Shown one piece after another: positions 34,502 through 48,465 of a stretch of DNA of 64,000 nt. Numbering within the stretch: the stretch's first letter is position 1; the number at the start of each line of letters is the position of its first letter. The translations under genes were made by a program, and so were the position numbers. The notes beneath the pieces were generated by a model. The model saw nothing but the letters and a program-made list of their open reading frames with translations, made no database searches and had not been told where the DNA came from. The DNA is from Rutidosis leptorrhynchoides (lineage: Eukaryota > Streptophyta > Magnoliopsida > Asterales > Asteraceae), in contig NC_092340.1 of assembly GCF_046630445.1 (NCBI RefSeq), forward strand, positions 17,834,001 to 17,898,000. Direction: 5' to 3'.

Positions 34502-36124
34502 GCACCATAGCGTTATGGTTAACCATATTATGTTGTGATCGATTAGCATTATATATATATATATGGTGTTGAGTATATGCTAATGAGATTTTGTGTCAAT
34601 GTAAGACTTGTTGGTATTTCGGGTATGAATGACTTGCTATGTGAGTTACATGTTCGTACGAGGTATTTTGTAATTGTGATTGCAAATAGATGGGTTATAT
34701 ATATGTATGTATAATTATTGCATTCACTAAGCTTTGCTTACCCTCTCGTTGTTTACCATTTTATAGGTGCCGGCTTGGACGAGGGTAAGGGCATACGGTT
34801 GGATTAGTTGTCTCTCGTTTGTGTTGACAGGGGGTGCTTTTGGGATAGCTTTTGAAGTGGCCTAACGTTTTGGATAGTTTAGCCCCAAACCATGCTCGAG
34901 TGTCATTTGGATTATAAACTATCATTGTAGTAGGTCAAACTTGTATTAAACTCAATTAATATCCTTCGAGCCTTTTGTAAACATTTAAATTGTTGTACGT
35001 TTAAAAGGAACTTGTGGGATGGTTTACATATTTAATTGGCGCGTAAATGTGTATTATAAAAAAAATAAAAAAATTATCGTATGGAATTCGGGTTGGGTTG
35101 TTTCAGGTTGGGATTATTGGGTTGTTGACAGGTTCAAAGGTACAGGGTTTAATGACCCGTCCTAATCCATCTGGACGAATACATTACATTTGGTTACATC
35201 GCGAGGTACTTGACCTCTATATGATACATTTTACAAACATTGCATTCGTTTTTAAAAGACAGAATTTCATTACATCGAAAATTGACGGCATGCATACCAT
35301 TTCATAATATATTCAACTATAATTGACTTAATAATAATCTTGATGAACTCAACGACTCGAATGCGACGTCTTTTGAAATATGTCATGAATGACTCCAAGT
35401 AATATCTCTAACATGAGCAAATGCACAGCGGAAAATTTCTTTAATACCTGAGAATAAACATGCTTTAAAGTGTCAACCAAAAGGATGGTGAGTTCATTAG
35501 TTTATCATAAACATTCATTTCCATCATTTTAATAGACCACAAGATTTCATATATTTAATTGTACACGTAACCCGACTACAAAATAATACGCGTAACCCGC
35601 GAATTAAAAATCATTCATATGGTGAACGCTTGATAATCGACTTAACTTTAATGCATAGAATATCCCCAAACAGAACCTCTCATCTGTATAATAATAATAA
35701 TCCCGAAGTACTAAAGCATCCGTACCCCGGATGGGACTTGTCGAGGTCCATAGATCTATCTTTAGGATTCGAGTCGATTAGGGGCCATACCCGTTTCCTA
35801 ATCATTAAGTTTCCAAACTAAAAAGAGGTGATATTCAATATTCATAATCCAGCCATAGAATGTAGTTTTTGATCACTTGTGTCTATTTTGTAAAACATTA
35901 ATAAAATCGGCGCATGTATTCTCAGTCCCAAAAATATATATAAAAAGGGAGTAATGAAACTCACAATAATGTATTTTGTAGTAAAAATACATATGACGAT
36001 ATTGAACAATGCAGGGTTGGCCTCGGATTCACGAACCTATATTAGTTATAATTATATTAAAACACATAATTGAATTCGAATAACTTTATATATATATGTA
36101 AATTCATTAGTTATATCCTTTTTA

Positions 36125-36129
<5 letters not shown>

Positions 36130-36181
<52 letters not shown>
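36130..36181. repeat. (TA)n microsatellite
   Basis: TA run inside solo LTR C2, at the same relative place as the TA tracts just after the conserved core in LTR D (53108-53155) and C1 (about 19161-19182). Confidence 0.85.
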
Positions 36182-36183
<2 letters not shown>

Positions 36184-36907
36184 CATATTTTCATTAAAAA
36201 TATTAACTTTGTTAAAAAATGATAATAGTTATAATAATTGATTTTGCTAATAAAGGTAATAATTATATTAATGATAATAATAATGATATTTATAATATTA
36301 GCTGTAAAATATTAATTTTATTGATATTGATATTTATGATAATGAATGTAATAATAGTAATAATAAAGATAATCATAATTCTTAATAATGATAATTTTTA
36401 ATAAGTATAATAACTCTAGTCAAAATGTTAATTTTAATAAAAAGATAGTAAAAAAATGATAACTTTGATAGTTTTCATTAAAATGATACTTTTGGTATTA
36501 ATAATTATAATAGTAATAATACTGATACTGATATTAACTACAATAATACTTTTATTACTAGTGATAATAGGTTTAGTAATAACAACGCTAATATCTATAT
36601 TAATAATAATAATGTTAATAATACTTATCCTAATAATAATAAAATGGTAAAATCATAGTTGTTAATGATGTTAATAATATTAATTATAATTTTAGTTATA
36701 ATCATATTATTAATAATGAATGATACTTAATACCTATTTTAGCATTAATAATAATACTTATAATACTTGTAGTAATAATAATAATAACTAATAATAACAA
36801 TACTAATAACAATAATAATAATAATTAGTGGTAATAATAATAATAACATAACAATAATAACATAGTTAATAATAATAATAACACTAATAATAATAACGAT
36901 AATAATT

Positions 36908-37053
<146 letters not shown>

Positions 37054-37059
37054 GTGAAA

Positions 37060-37165
37060 AACTACCTCACAAGGATTTTTCTCAAAAAGAATAAAGCTGC
37101 TCACGCCCGGGCTAGAACCCAAGACCTCTCGCTCAACCCGAAACACATCATACCACTCCTCCATT
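37060..37165 (-). repeat. tRNA-like (SINE-like) segment in LTR C2
   Basis: The complement reads TGGAGGAGTGGTATGATG ... GAGCGAGAGGTCTTGGGTTC, with a B-box-like GGTTCTAGCCC (complement of 37109-37119), then about 50 nt and a (TTA)n tail. A similar unit occurs in LTR E. The tRNA-like head plus simple tail suggests a SINE, but no flanking duplication was settled. Confidence 0.4.
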
Positions 37166-39016
37166 CTAGTCTTTCTGATTTAAACCCATTTGTTTTAAAT
37201 ATAAACCGTATTACATTATCATCATCTTCCTCATATTACTCAGTTAACCAGGGAACACGATAACAATAAAAATATCAAATTGAGATTTAACTTTGAAACC
37301 TAACTTCAAACTACCTACAATTGATACTTTTTATCAATTAAATACAAAAAAAAAAAAAAAAAATTTAAAAGAAACCTGCTGTACGTTCCCGTAATATGAA
37401 GAACACAAAATAATGATTTTGATTTTTGAAACGTTTTAGACCTTGACCTCTTCATGAAAGATCTTATAAATCATTAATAGAATGTATTAGAATCATCAAT
37501 TGATCCTGAAATATTAACTAGCACTCGAATTTTATGAAGAACAATTTGGTTGACTTTTTCAAATTAATACTTTGACTCAAAAATTCTCATTCGTTTTAAA
37601 GAATTGAAACTTGAAACCTTGCAGATAGTTTAAACACACAATTTCTAATAACACTGAATTCATAGATTTTTAAATAAAACTCTAATTCGAAGTTTGGTTA
37701 AAAAATGAAGAACAGGGTGTCGTGCAGATATATTGACATTAAATTTGTTTTTTTTTGCTGTTTTAAAATCGAATTGCAATTACAGAGTGTTATATAAAGG
37801 CTAATGGATTATATTACAGCTAATGTATCTTGTTTGATAGCTTGATTGATCCGACACTCTTCTAATCAGGAACAGAAGGAAAATTAAACAATTAAAAAGG
37901 CGTACGAATTTCCTAACAGAATTTGTTATGTTGTGATTGTTTGGAATCAAATTTGTACTGGTTTCAGACAGAAATCAAGATTATCTATAGTATGAAAAAG
38001 ATTAAAAACTGAATACGTACATCATCTATATTTATTTTTATTTATACCGTATTTATATATTCTTATATATGTATACCTGTATTTATTTAATTGTATATAA
38101 TCTGTAATCGTATTTGTATATGTATAATTGTATTTCACATATGTATATGTATAAGTATCTGAAAATATATATGTGTATTAATATTATTATTAATACTAAT
38201 AATAGATATTTAAATAATAATACAATTAATAATAATGATAATAATATCACTAATTCTAATAATTAATAATTAATAATTAAATAATAATACTAATAAGATA
38301 AATAATGATTTTATTAATAACTAATAAATAATATTATTACTAATGATTTTGATAACAATTATTATAACATGTATAACAATAATGTTAATAATACTTCATA
38401 TTATTAATAATAATATTGATGATAGTAATACTATATCAATCTATATATATCAAATTCACATCTATAAATTATATATATTTAAAATAATATTATTAATACT
38501 AGGATTGATCTTAATATTGAAAGTAATAACAATATTATTATAACAACTATAGCTATACATGTATTATATATATTTATTATTACTTATGTAATATTTATTA
38601 TTCATATATCATATAATAACTTTTATTGAATATTTATTATTTCTAAGATTTATATATATATATATATATTACAATATATTAGAAATCATATAGATTTATA
38701 TATAAATTCACTTTTAATAACAACTTAATGATTCCGTATTATTATTTTACATTTTTAATTCAAATGATTAATCTATATTTTATTATTTTTTTAATTATCA
38801 TTTACACTTATATAAATATATATATATATATATTTAATTACCTATTTATTTACAAACAAATTGTTCGTGAATCGCCGGGAATAGCCCAAGGTTAAATGAA
38901 TGTATGTAAACAGTTAGTTCAAAAATTTGAGACTCAACATTACAGACTTTGTTTATCGTGTCGAAATCATATAGAGATTAAGTTTAAATTTGGTCGAAAA
39001 TTTTCGGGTCGTCACA

Positions 39017-39650
39017 CAGGGAACATTTTCAGTAATAGGTGAAACAGCGTGTGACTTTTCAATGCAATCATCATGGATTTTGGGACTAGGGTTAGTTGCC
39101 ACACGTTTTTTGGGACTAGGGTTTTTTAATGGACAGTTATCATTAATGTTACCTCGAAAGTGCTGAAACGTATCCCAACACCCTGACTCCTCATCTTTTG
39201 ATGCTTGAAGTTTCCGGCCACCGGAATTGTAGCCGGAACCTGCTTGTGCATTCATGACATTTACATTTGAGTTATGATCTTCTTCCTATTCGAATAATCA
39301 TGAATGTGGATGGGTGAACCGTAGCTCTCTTTTGGTTTTTCTTCTTCCTTTTCATTATCTTGGTCCAGATTGAAGAAATTTTCATCATCCGAAACCTCAA
39401 AGGTATCATCAATGCAATCATCATCATCATCTGAAGTGGGTTTCTCAGAGTCTGCATTGACGGAATTGTTACCATCATGCTTATCCTCCTAACTAAAATC
39501 AATCTTGATTCCTCTATTCGAATTTGGGCGTATACTATCTAAAAGCTGCTACCGTTTCATATAATAATTTTCCTTGAGATCTATAGGATGGTAAATATCA
39601 TTCGAGAGCTTATATTCTAGCTTATTTAGTTGTAAAGTTTGTCAACATAT
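39017..39650 (-). pseudogene. LINE A ORF1, acidic upstream part
   Basis: The minus-strand translation is acidic and interrupted. It reads DDDDDCIDDTFEVSDDENFF near 39380-39435, shifts frame near 39285, then continues as NAQAGSGYNSGGRKLQ and KNPSPKKRVATNPSPK until the C2 insertion. Acidic Ser/Pro-rich regions are usual in the C-terminal half of plant LINE ORF1. The RNA-binding part expected further upstream is not recognisable to the right. Confidence 0.5.
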
Positions 39651-39810
39651 CCGAGATTTTATTGTAATGATCAATTTCATTAATTGTTTGAGATACGAAC
39701 AATAACATAGTCTAAAAGTAAGTAAGTAAGATTGAGAATCGATCCGGAAAGAATTCTTTAAAAGCGACGGTTAATGAAAACTAAAAAAGCGCGAGTTTTC
39801 GAGGTTGATT

Positions 39811-39990
39811 GTTTTCTTTTTTTTTCTTGTTTTTTTTTTGAAAGGCAAGGTAATTTTATTAATTAATCATAAAAGCGTACACAGACTTTTGAGAAACAAC
39901 ACGAAAAAATTTGGTTGCGAAGGGAGCAATCAAATTGTACAATACAAAAATACTAACTCGAAAGATAAATATGTGGGTTAACTTCTTTCC
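39811..39990 (-). mobile_element. Short 5'-truncated LINE copy
   Basis: About 180 bp, starting with T-rich sequence (39815-39839, the poly(A) side) followed by sequence resembling LINE 3' UTRs (AAGGCAAGGTAATTTTATTAA). The 15-bp duplication TTTTCGAGGTTGATT flanks it exactly at 39796-39810 and 39991-40005. Long duplications and 5' truncation are hallmarks of target-primed LINE insertion. Confidence 0.8.
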
Positions 39991-40005
39991 TTTTCGAGGT
40001 TGATT

Positions 40006-40677
40006 ATTGTGGTCCGTTTTGTGTTCTTCGTTTGGTATCGTTCTTTTTTTTTTCCGGTTATGTTTGTTTATTTCAACAGTAAGGTTTTTCGGGATGTTAG
40101 GGAAGACTCGTTTATTGATAGCTTTAGTTTAGAACTTTAGATGTTATTTTCTAAGCGTGAGCTTCCCCGTTTCTATTGTCCTTTTGTATTATTTGTTGAG
40201 GGCGTTTTCTTTTGAAAAACGAACTCGATTCTATATGAGTATTCGTTATTTTCGTCGAAAAAAAAAAAACGTTTGAAAATATAAATACTTAAGGACATAG
40301 GACATTGTTTCATTGTTTGTTTCATGATTGGTACGTATAAGTTTACAATAAATAAATAAAAAATTGAAAAAATGGTAGGCGAAGCTTGTGGACCGTCAAT
40401 ACATGCTTTTACACCTTTATTGGTTTGTCGTGTATGATATCCCATGGCATGTACATAAAAGGTAAAAATGATCATATTTATTATTTTTAAATAATTCAAA
40501 TAATAATAATAAAATCAACGGTCAAAAATATTTGCTCGTGTGATATTTGATATTTTAATTAAAATTTTTAGTTTGTAGGTGCATATCATTTTCTTAGGTT
40601 GGTAAAACGTAAATGCATAAAGAGTCTAGCGCTTTTGTTTTGGATTGAATTTTATTATATTGTGTACTAGGATAGGA
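40006..40677. other. Unassigned DNA between LINE copies
   Basis: AT-rich sequence with several homopolymer runs. No credible gene, RNA or repeat boundary seen. It may be flank into which the LINEs inserted. Confidence 0.4.
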
Positions 40678-42587
40678 TTTTTTTTTTTTTTTTTTTTTCA
40701 AAGCAAACATTTTATTAAACCGAAAACTGCACAATACAATGAATGAAACACGAGAACAAGAAATATACTAATAAATATCTACAAGAAAACACCAAGACCA
40801 ACAACGATTAACCTATCCCATCCCTATTCCCTAGTAATCGAAGAAGAGAGATAGGCACCCAGATTAATCAACAAATGAAGCCAATCGAGAGAGGATTTTT
40901 TAAGACGTTTAGAAACCCACCCGAAAGACGTAGTTTGAATCTAGGAGAGGATTATCGCCGCATTCCGCGATTTGTTGCCAAAAGCCAAGTCATTCCTCGC
41001 TTTCCGTATACGATAACCAACAACCCATCTACCCAATGATGAAAGATTTAACCCAGCTAAAGTGTCATTTAAAGCGGAATCAAGAGAAGAGATAGTGTTA
41101 CCAGAAAGATTTCCACCATGAGCAGAATGTATACCAAAGATCGACTACTTTTGCGCAGTTTATTGGAGCATGATCAACCGTTTCCACGTTATCCCCACAC
41201 ACCGAACATCCCGCGTTTATCACGTTCAACCTGAATAGGAATCCTTTTTAGTTTAGCTCTCCAAAAGGAAATTTCAACTTTTTTTGGAATTGATTTATTT
41301 TTAAATGTTTCAGCCGATGGCGCAATGACTAACCGAAGCTTGTCGATCATATTTGAAAAAAATTTACTTCTGTAAATACCATCGGTATCGTCTGTCCACG
41401 TCCATTTGTCCGTCATTTTATGATCAAGATGAGCCGACGAAATTGAGTTGCAAAGATCCGAGAATTCAGATAGATGTCAACCACGAAGAGGCTTTGACTA
41501 ATCCCACGACCCAAATGATCCACCCTTCGAGATGTCAGTCTTGTCCACCTCTGTAGCATTCTTGTTTCTTTCAAGCAAATATAACCTAGCGAATCTATCC
41601 TTTAAAGTATCATTCCCAGCCCAAGAATCGCTCCAGAAACTCACCGAAACTGCCAATTTTTCTTGTGAACATCGAATGGAAATCAATGCCCAGGTCCTCT
41701 GAGAACTTTGACGAATTTAATGATATTAAACCATGTCGACCCCTGTAGATGCAATTTAAACTTTTATGGGAACCCGCCCCGTCCTATAAATGCTAGTAAT
41801 AACCTTAGCCCAAAGAGAACAATTAATGATTTTGTACCTCTACCACCATTAACCTAAAAAGCAAGAGGTTTTCCCGACCATAAAGCCACATTTACCTCCC
41901 CACACCCCCTCTCCAATTCGTATGAACAAAGAACTTTGTCCCATTTCACCCAACACAATTTTTTCCCATCTCCCCACCCGTAAAAAAATATATATGTATT
42001 TTAGAGATTCGAGTAGCTTTATCACACTTGAAGGAGCATGGTAGAGGAAGAAGAAGTAAAGAGGTAAACCTAACTAAGCACCGATTTCACGAGGGTTAAT
42101 CGACCACTAATGAAACAGATTTTGCCTTCCATTCACACAACCATTTTTTGAATTTGTCAACTACCGGTTGCCAAGCAGACAATTTGTTCATCTTTATGCC
42201 TAGAGGAAGACCAAGGTAGGATAAAAAGGGAATGAACTTAAGTATATAGCCATTTGGTTGATTTCATCGACACTTGCATAACACCAAATACGCTATTGTT
42301 CTTAAGATTTACCTTAAGACCCGAGAGATTCTCAAAGCACATCAGTAACTTCATAATATTTGAGGCATTCCTACGACTCCACTCCATAAAGAATATAATA
42401 TCATCTACGTATTGTAGGTGTGAAATCAAAACCTTGTCATTCCCCACATCAATGCCTTTTATATCCCCTAATTGAACCGCACGCTTTGCAAGCAAATTAA
42501 AACCTTCCGCTGCAATTATGAATAAAAAGGAAAAATCGGGCCACCTTTTCTAACTCCTCTTCCCGGTTTAAATTCGCTTGTTAGGGA
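40678..42587 (-). mobile_element. LINE B, 3' part
   Basis: A second minus-strand LINE. The T-run 40678-40698 is its poly(A) tail, and a 3' UTR similar to the other LINEs follows. The ORF2 C-terminal half is recognisable up to the insertion of element D at 42588. The rest of the LINE should lie beyond D's other LTR, outside the window. Confidence 0.8.
41180..42587 (-). pseudogene. LINE B ORF2 remnant (RT palm to zinc tail)
   Basis: Minus strand. RT palm at 42495-42238 reads HLQYVDDIIFFMEWSRRNASN, then a Gly-Leu-Lys-Val segment. It is more decayed downstream, where the zinc-RT region at about 41420-41189 keeps FWRAKLKRIPIQVERDKRG. The order and wording parallel LINE A ORF2, so the two LINEs are related families. 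Multiple stops; non-functional. Sequence upstream of the GDPLSPFLF-like region is cut off by element D. Confidence 0.75.
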
Positions 42588-43192
42588 TGTAAAGACCCGT
42601 CCTAATCCATAAGAACGAATACAATAACATATGAATATATGGCGAGGTATTTGACCTCTATATGATACATTTTACAAACATTGCATTCGTTTTAAAAGAC
42701 AAACTTTCATTTACATCGAAAGTTGACAGATATGCATACCATTTCATAATATTCAACCTATAAATGACCTAAACTGTCATTTACTTAATAATAATCTCTA
42801 TTGAATTCAACGACTTGAATGCAACGTCTTTTGAAATATACCATGAATGACTCCAAGTAGTATCTTTAAAATGAGCAAATGCACAGCGGAAGATTTCTTT
42901 AATACCTGAGAATAAACATGCTTTAAAGTTTCAACCAAAAGGTTGGTGAGTTCATTAGTTTATCATAATCGATCATTTCCATAATTTTAATAGACCACAA
43001 GATTTTCATTTCCATTTCTCATAAACATCATCTCATATCAGGCATTTCGCACTGCATAGAGATAAAAATCATTTATATGGTGAACACCTGGTAACCAACA
43101 TTAACAAGATGCATATAGAATATCCCCAAAACAGAATCCTCTCGTCTGTATAATAATAAGTCGAAGTACTAAAGCATCCGTACCTCGGATGG

Positions 43193-44288
43193 TGTAGCAA
43201 CCCGTCCTAATCCTCCTGGACGAAGTCATCAACATTTGGTTCCATTGCAATGATCGATTCCAAGATATGTCCTTAACATGAGCAAATGCACAGCGGAAGA
43301 CTTAATTCGTACCTGAGAATAACATGCTTTAAAACGTCAACATAAAGTTGGTGAAATATATAGGTTTGATGCTAGCAGCGTTATAACAATGGAACACAAG
43401 ATTTTATATATAAACATTTTAATAAAAATATTCTAAGTGGTTGAGCACTTGGTAACCATACTTAACATTTAATCACGTCGCATATTCCCTTTATTATGAA
43501 ATCTTACTACACCGTACCAAGGTGTAGTCACGAAACGAAGTACTGTGCAACCGTTGAATACTGGTCGTCCAGTCCGGTTGGGGTTGTCAGGCCCGATAGA
43601 TCTATCAACAGGATTCGCGTTTACAATACCGCTGTAAATATTAGTTACCAAGCTACAGGGAAGTATGCCAGTGGTACAACTCAACGTAGAATATATTTTT
43701 CAGTTACTTGTGTCCATAGCGTAAAACATAAAATACATGTATTCTCATCCCGAAATATTTAGAGTTTAAAAGTGGGACTATATACTCACCTAATGTATTT
43801 TGTAGTAAAAATACATATAACACCATTGGTCAATTATAAGGTTGGCCTCAGATTCACGAACCTATAACATTGGTATATTTATATTAATATACATAATGAA
43901 TTCACATAAATTTCTTTATTATAATGTATTAGTTTTTTATATTTTAAATTATATGTTATATATTTTTATGTTGTATATATATTTAAATGATTAATATCTA
44001 TATATATAATTATATATAGTAGATATAGTTTTAAATAACTAGTAGTTAGTTAATAAAATAATATTGATAATAATAATTATAGAGTTATTTTATTTTGTAA
44101 TTATAATTATAATAGTAATAATAACAAAAAGAAAATTTATAAAAATGATACTTTTAAATTATATTGATATAAATGATAACCTATAATAATAAGGATAGCT
44201 TTTATGATAATAATACTAATATTAAATTTAATAAAAAATATAATAATTTGTGTTACCTTTTTACACTAATAATAATAATAACAATAAC

Positions 44289-44362
<74 letters not shown>

Positions 44363-46758
44363 TGGGAAGTAAAGATATACCCTTAAAAAGAAATGCATCA
44401 AGAAGGACTCGAACCCGAGACCCTTCGCTCACACCACAACACCTCAAACCACTTAACCGTTCCATTTTTCTGTTTTAATGTCATACGCAAATATATTTAC
44501 ACCGAAACCCTGATTCTATGTCTATAACGGCCCAACTGAAATAACTCTTGGCCCAAACTATTTTCCAAAGTCCAACAGAAAAGTTATGACCCGATACCCT
44601 GATAATGTTACGGTCCATGATGAGATTAGGTTTGCAATTTAATAAAAAAAAGAAAGGGAATTTTATTTATTTCTGTTATCTGTTTCAAACAGATCGAGGA
44701 AGGCAGCAGCAAAATCACCGAATGATTCCATAGGCCTTCGACCCCTTTTAATTAATCGACCGATTTCACAACCCAGGTATGATCCGGTCTTCAATTTGTC
44801 ATCATCATTTCGTTACATATCACCACCGTTCATTACCAAACTAATTATTATCGTTGAACAGTATTATTAACGAGATATTTGTGTTGGGTTTCGGTTGTAC
44901 TATAGCAGCTTCGTGACAACAATGGAGATGCAGGAAACGAATGGGAAAAGAGAAAAGGAGAAGATGATGTTGGTTTCTGGTCATAAATAGTAGAGAGAAA
45001 CAGGTACAGAGAGAGATCAATCGAGTAGTAGTTAACGATGGGATTTAGGTTCGAAGTGATGGCGGTTATGGTGTTCTTTGTCAACAACAACAAAGTTTTC
45101 GATGAGTACTTGGTGTGGGTTGGTTCTCAAAAAAAAAATTGATGATTTGGTCTTGTGGTTTGATGGAAACCCTCTAACAGAAAGAGATTTGTATACGATC
45201 AGGAAAGAAGGAAAAAAAAAATGAAAGTAGCGGCAGTAGCCTGCAGCAATTAAAGAGGATGGTGGTTGTTTGGTAACCGTATAGCAGGAACGAAGACAGT
45301 CGAAGGAATTAGAGGGTGGTGTTCATGACGTGGTTCAACTTGCCGAACCAAACAGTAATAACAGTGTGGGGTGTGGATGAAATAGATAATGGTAAAGTGA
45401 TTGAGATGGTTGTTTCGAATTTTAAGAGAAACCATAATAGTTTGGTCTCGGTTTGGATTGTGAATGTAGGTTTCGGTTAACCAAATAGAAGAGCAGGTGA
45501 TCGAATAATAATGGTCTAAGTGTTAAAAAAAAATATGATTTAATAGTAGTGGTAATCTAGCAAATGGGTCCTTAGGTGGTCAAAGGTGTTTTGGGTTTCA
45601 AAGGTGTGATTCATGGTGTAGGGTGGTTTGAACAAGGGTGGCGTTATATATGGTGTGGGTTTCTAAAAGTGATCGATTCGAGATAGAATTGTCAAACAGA
45701 GAAACATCAAGAAAATAAAAGAGCTGTAAAATGGGTGTGATTCGTTGTGGTTCAATAAGGAAACAGGTTCATGTAGGTGGTTTAAGGTGGTGAGTAGGGT
45801 GACGGTTTGGTTCATAGAAAATAGAAGGAACGAAGGATGATGGGGATGTTATTAGTTCTTGCATAACACACATAAATAAATATACATACATGCTTTTGCA
45901 TGTTAGAAGGAAACAAGAAAAGCAATAATAAAATACACAAGTTATATTTCCCTTTTGCATATAGAATGCTCAAAATGAGCTGGCAAAGAAAAAGAAACCA
46001 CTAGTAAGTTAAAAGAAATTGAATAATCAGTAATGGTCTTTGGTATGATGAAACAAAACAAAAATATAAAGTGAATGTTTAAAGAAATGATGAGACATAT
46101 ACGCAAAAGTTAAGATGTGAAAACCAAAAACAGTTACATAAATTATTTGATCCATAGACAATTTTAAAAGAATGAAGTTGACACCCATGTTGCGTCCGTG
46201 AATTTTTACTTGTCATGTACTGCCAAACATTTTAACTTGTTTAGTGTATCTCTCACATAATAATTAATATTCACAGGACCAATTTGATTTAAAAGCCCAA
46301 TAAGATAATAACATCAGAGTTCATACGTTCCAAATGCATTTACCTCATAGTATTATTATTATAATTAGTTATATATATTTATTCTCATTTAACACTTTGT
46401 AAAACTAATAAGTTTGAAATGTAAAATTTTACATGTAAATATATTCGAAATACTTTATATATGCATAATTACATTTTAATAAAAATTTTATTATATCGTC
46501 AATTATTTTACGTAACAACTGAATCATATAATAATTTATTAACATTTTTCAAGTTATAAAATACATATATTTATATATACATATCTATTTACATAATTGT
46601 TCGCGAATCGCTGGAAGTAGTTGAAGGTCAATTGAATATATGAAAATAGTTCAAAATTTTTGAGACTCAACCTAACAGATTTCTCTTATTGTGTCAAGAA
46701 TATTACATCGTATCGAGAATTTGGTTTAAAATTAGTCGAAATTTTCCGGGTCGTGACA
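43193..46758 (-). repeat. 3' LTR of element E
   Basis: 3566 bp. It contains GATAGATCTATC at 43595-43606, the shared core near 43290-43355, an ATA array with a tRNA-like head (about 44270-44465), and a G-rich, GGTGGT-rich stretch at about 45240-45840. Frames seen here repeat exactly in the other LTR and carry no known domain. Confidence 0.95.
44270..44465 (-). repeat. tRNA-like segment with (TTA)n tail in the E 3' LTR
   Basis: The complement begins TGGAACGGTTAAGTGGTTTG, has a B-box-like GGTTCGAGTCC (complement of 44405-44415), about 45 nt of body and a long (TTA)n tail. The same unit lies at about 50293-50488 in the other LTR, and a diverged relative is in LTR C2 at 37060-37165. SINE origin is inferred. 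Confidence 0.45.
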
Positions 46759-46795
46759 GTACCCACCCGTTAAAGAAATTTCGTCCCCGAAATTT
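46759..46795 (-). promoter_or_regulatory. PPT motif and stem-loop of element E
   Basis: GTACCCACCCGTTAA (46759-46773) adjoins the LTR. AAATTTCG and CGAAATTT arms (46776-46783 and 46788-46795) flank TCCC. On the sense strand the order is stem-loop, TTAACGGGTGGGTAC, LTR, as in the gypsy element. Confidence 0.65.
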
Positions 46796-48465
46796 GAGTG
46801 AGGTCGTCATGGCTAACAATAAGAATGTTTTTCATGACGAATATGAATAGTGTTTTATCATTTTCGATTAATATGGATAAAACGGTTCGATCATGCAAAG
46901 CGTACGAGTGAAGCTATCACAAAAGAGTGAAATGAAGTGATTAGAGGTTCGTCTTAACTTCTGTCATATTCAAGGTTGATTTTCATAATTCAAAGAATTT
47001 AAAGAAATCTTCTAATCAGAAAGAAAATGTAATCGCACGATTTATTAGCAGATTGTCGGAGTTACGGAAAAACAGAAATATCAAGGAAATATTTACGTGA
47101 TATGCTTAGAAATTAAGTAGAATGAAAAAGTCGTGTAACATGGCACATGATGAGGGTAAGATCTGTGAACCATCATCACATTCCATTAGAAATTTAGCAT
47201 GACTTAATGTAATATAATCACGTTGGCCAAGTGTCATTATATTATACTAATTCATGCTTCAATTCCCAACACTTCTCCAAAAATCATCCATAATTTAAAC
47301 TCAAATTTTATAGATGGATAGAAACTAAAACAGTTTCTTTTATGATGTAACATAGATAGCACGAGGATATAGATAATTTCTGATAAAGATATTTATGGAG
47401 GTATCTTCAGAAATATCGAAGATATTTATGACAATATTTTGAAATTTCTAAATCAAAGGATGATGAAGAAAATGTTTCCGCAAGGATTTAGAATAAGTAA
47501 GGAACAAGATATTCGTTTAAATGTTTCAGCAGATACTGAATCATCTGGATTCGTTAAGTATAGGTTTAGTGTTTGTGATTTGTCTACAGTCTCCTTCTTT
47601 ATCATCAACTTTTGGCCATTAAGACCATCTACAACATGCTACTTCGTCAGCATTTTCAAAGTTAATTGATCTGGGTCATCGGTTATTAAACCGAAGTGGT
47701 TTCAGGAGAATTGTGTTTTTAGATGATTAAATGCTGATGGTAATATGGTGGAATATGAAAGGTTCCCCGGTAGCAATAAAAGAGCACGTGGATTTATCAA
47801 GATTATAATAAGGTTGTTTCAAATGAAAAGTCGAAATCAACTTGTTGGATTCTGATAGGTCAAAATTCAATTATGAAATTTGAATGGGAATGGTTATTTT
47901 GTGGTGAACGGATACGTATATCGGTGGTTGTAAGTAGGATAGTAAATGATCGTTGAATCAGATTCGAAAAATGTACAATGTAACTTATTAATGTGAAATC
48001 CAAATATTCCTCGGGTGCTACCTACCCGTTAAAATATTTTCATCATTAATAGTTTGTACGAAAGAATTTTTAATTACAATCTTTATGAAAATATACTTGC
48101 ATATATATTTTCTTCAGATGTAATTATGGATTTAATGAGCCAATAAGATATTATACTCATTTGATTTATCATTAATACTAGATTACATAATCTCTAAAAC
48201 TTTAGAAATTACATAATCACTATGTTGAACGAAGATAAATGATGTAGATTGATACGTATAATGAAGATAATCGATATAGAATGATATGTAGAACGGAGAT
48301 CATACTTAAAGTACAGATGGTGACATTGAGGCGTGTGAGGTTGATATCCGAGGTACAGGTTGTTATATTGAGGTTTACGACGTGGTTGTGGTTGGGGGTG
48401 ATAAGGGTACTGTCGGTGTTGATGATGGTGGTACGGATTATGCTGCTGGTGCTGCTGCTGGTGTT

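Larger units (their letters stand above)
20088..35105 (+). mobile_element. Solo LTR B2, split by the gypsy element
   Basis: Begins TGTAACACCCCG at 20088 and ends TTGGGTTGTTTCA at 35105, with GGTTG duplicated at 20083-20087 and 35106-35110. Without the nested gypsy element and its duplicated 5 bp it is about 1.9 kb. It is a relative of B1, sharing CATTCACTAAGC...GCTTACCC...TATAGG (34719-34767). It contains GC-rich palindromes at 20213-20335 and six G-box-bearing repeats that the gypsy insertion split. Confidence 0.85.

Noticed and set aside
40173..40499. 108-aa minus-strand frame near the LINE copies
   Set aside because: No domain, low-complexity composition, AT-rich context and no start context; not supportable as a gene.
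43496..43762. 88-aa frame repeated exactly at 49520-49786
   Set aside because: Repeated because it is in both LTRs of E; it spans the conserved palindrome region and is most likely a chance frame.
44399..44465. A true tRNA gene on the minus strand
   Set aside because: A B-box is visible but no cloverleaf with acceptor pairing could be formed by eye, and it is duplicated with the LTR; treated as SINE-like.
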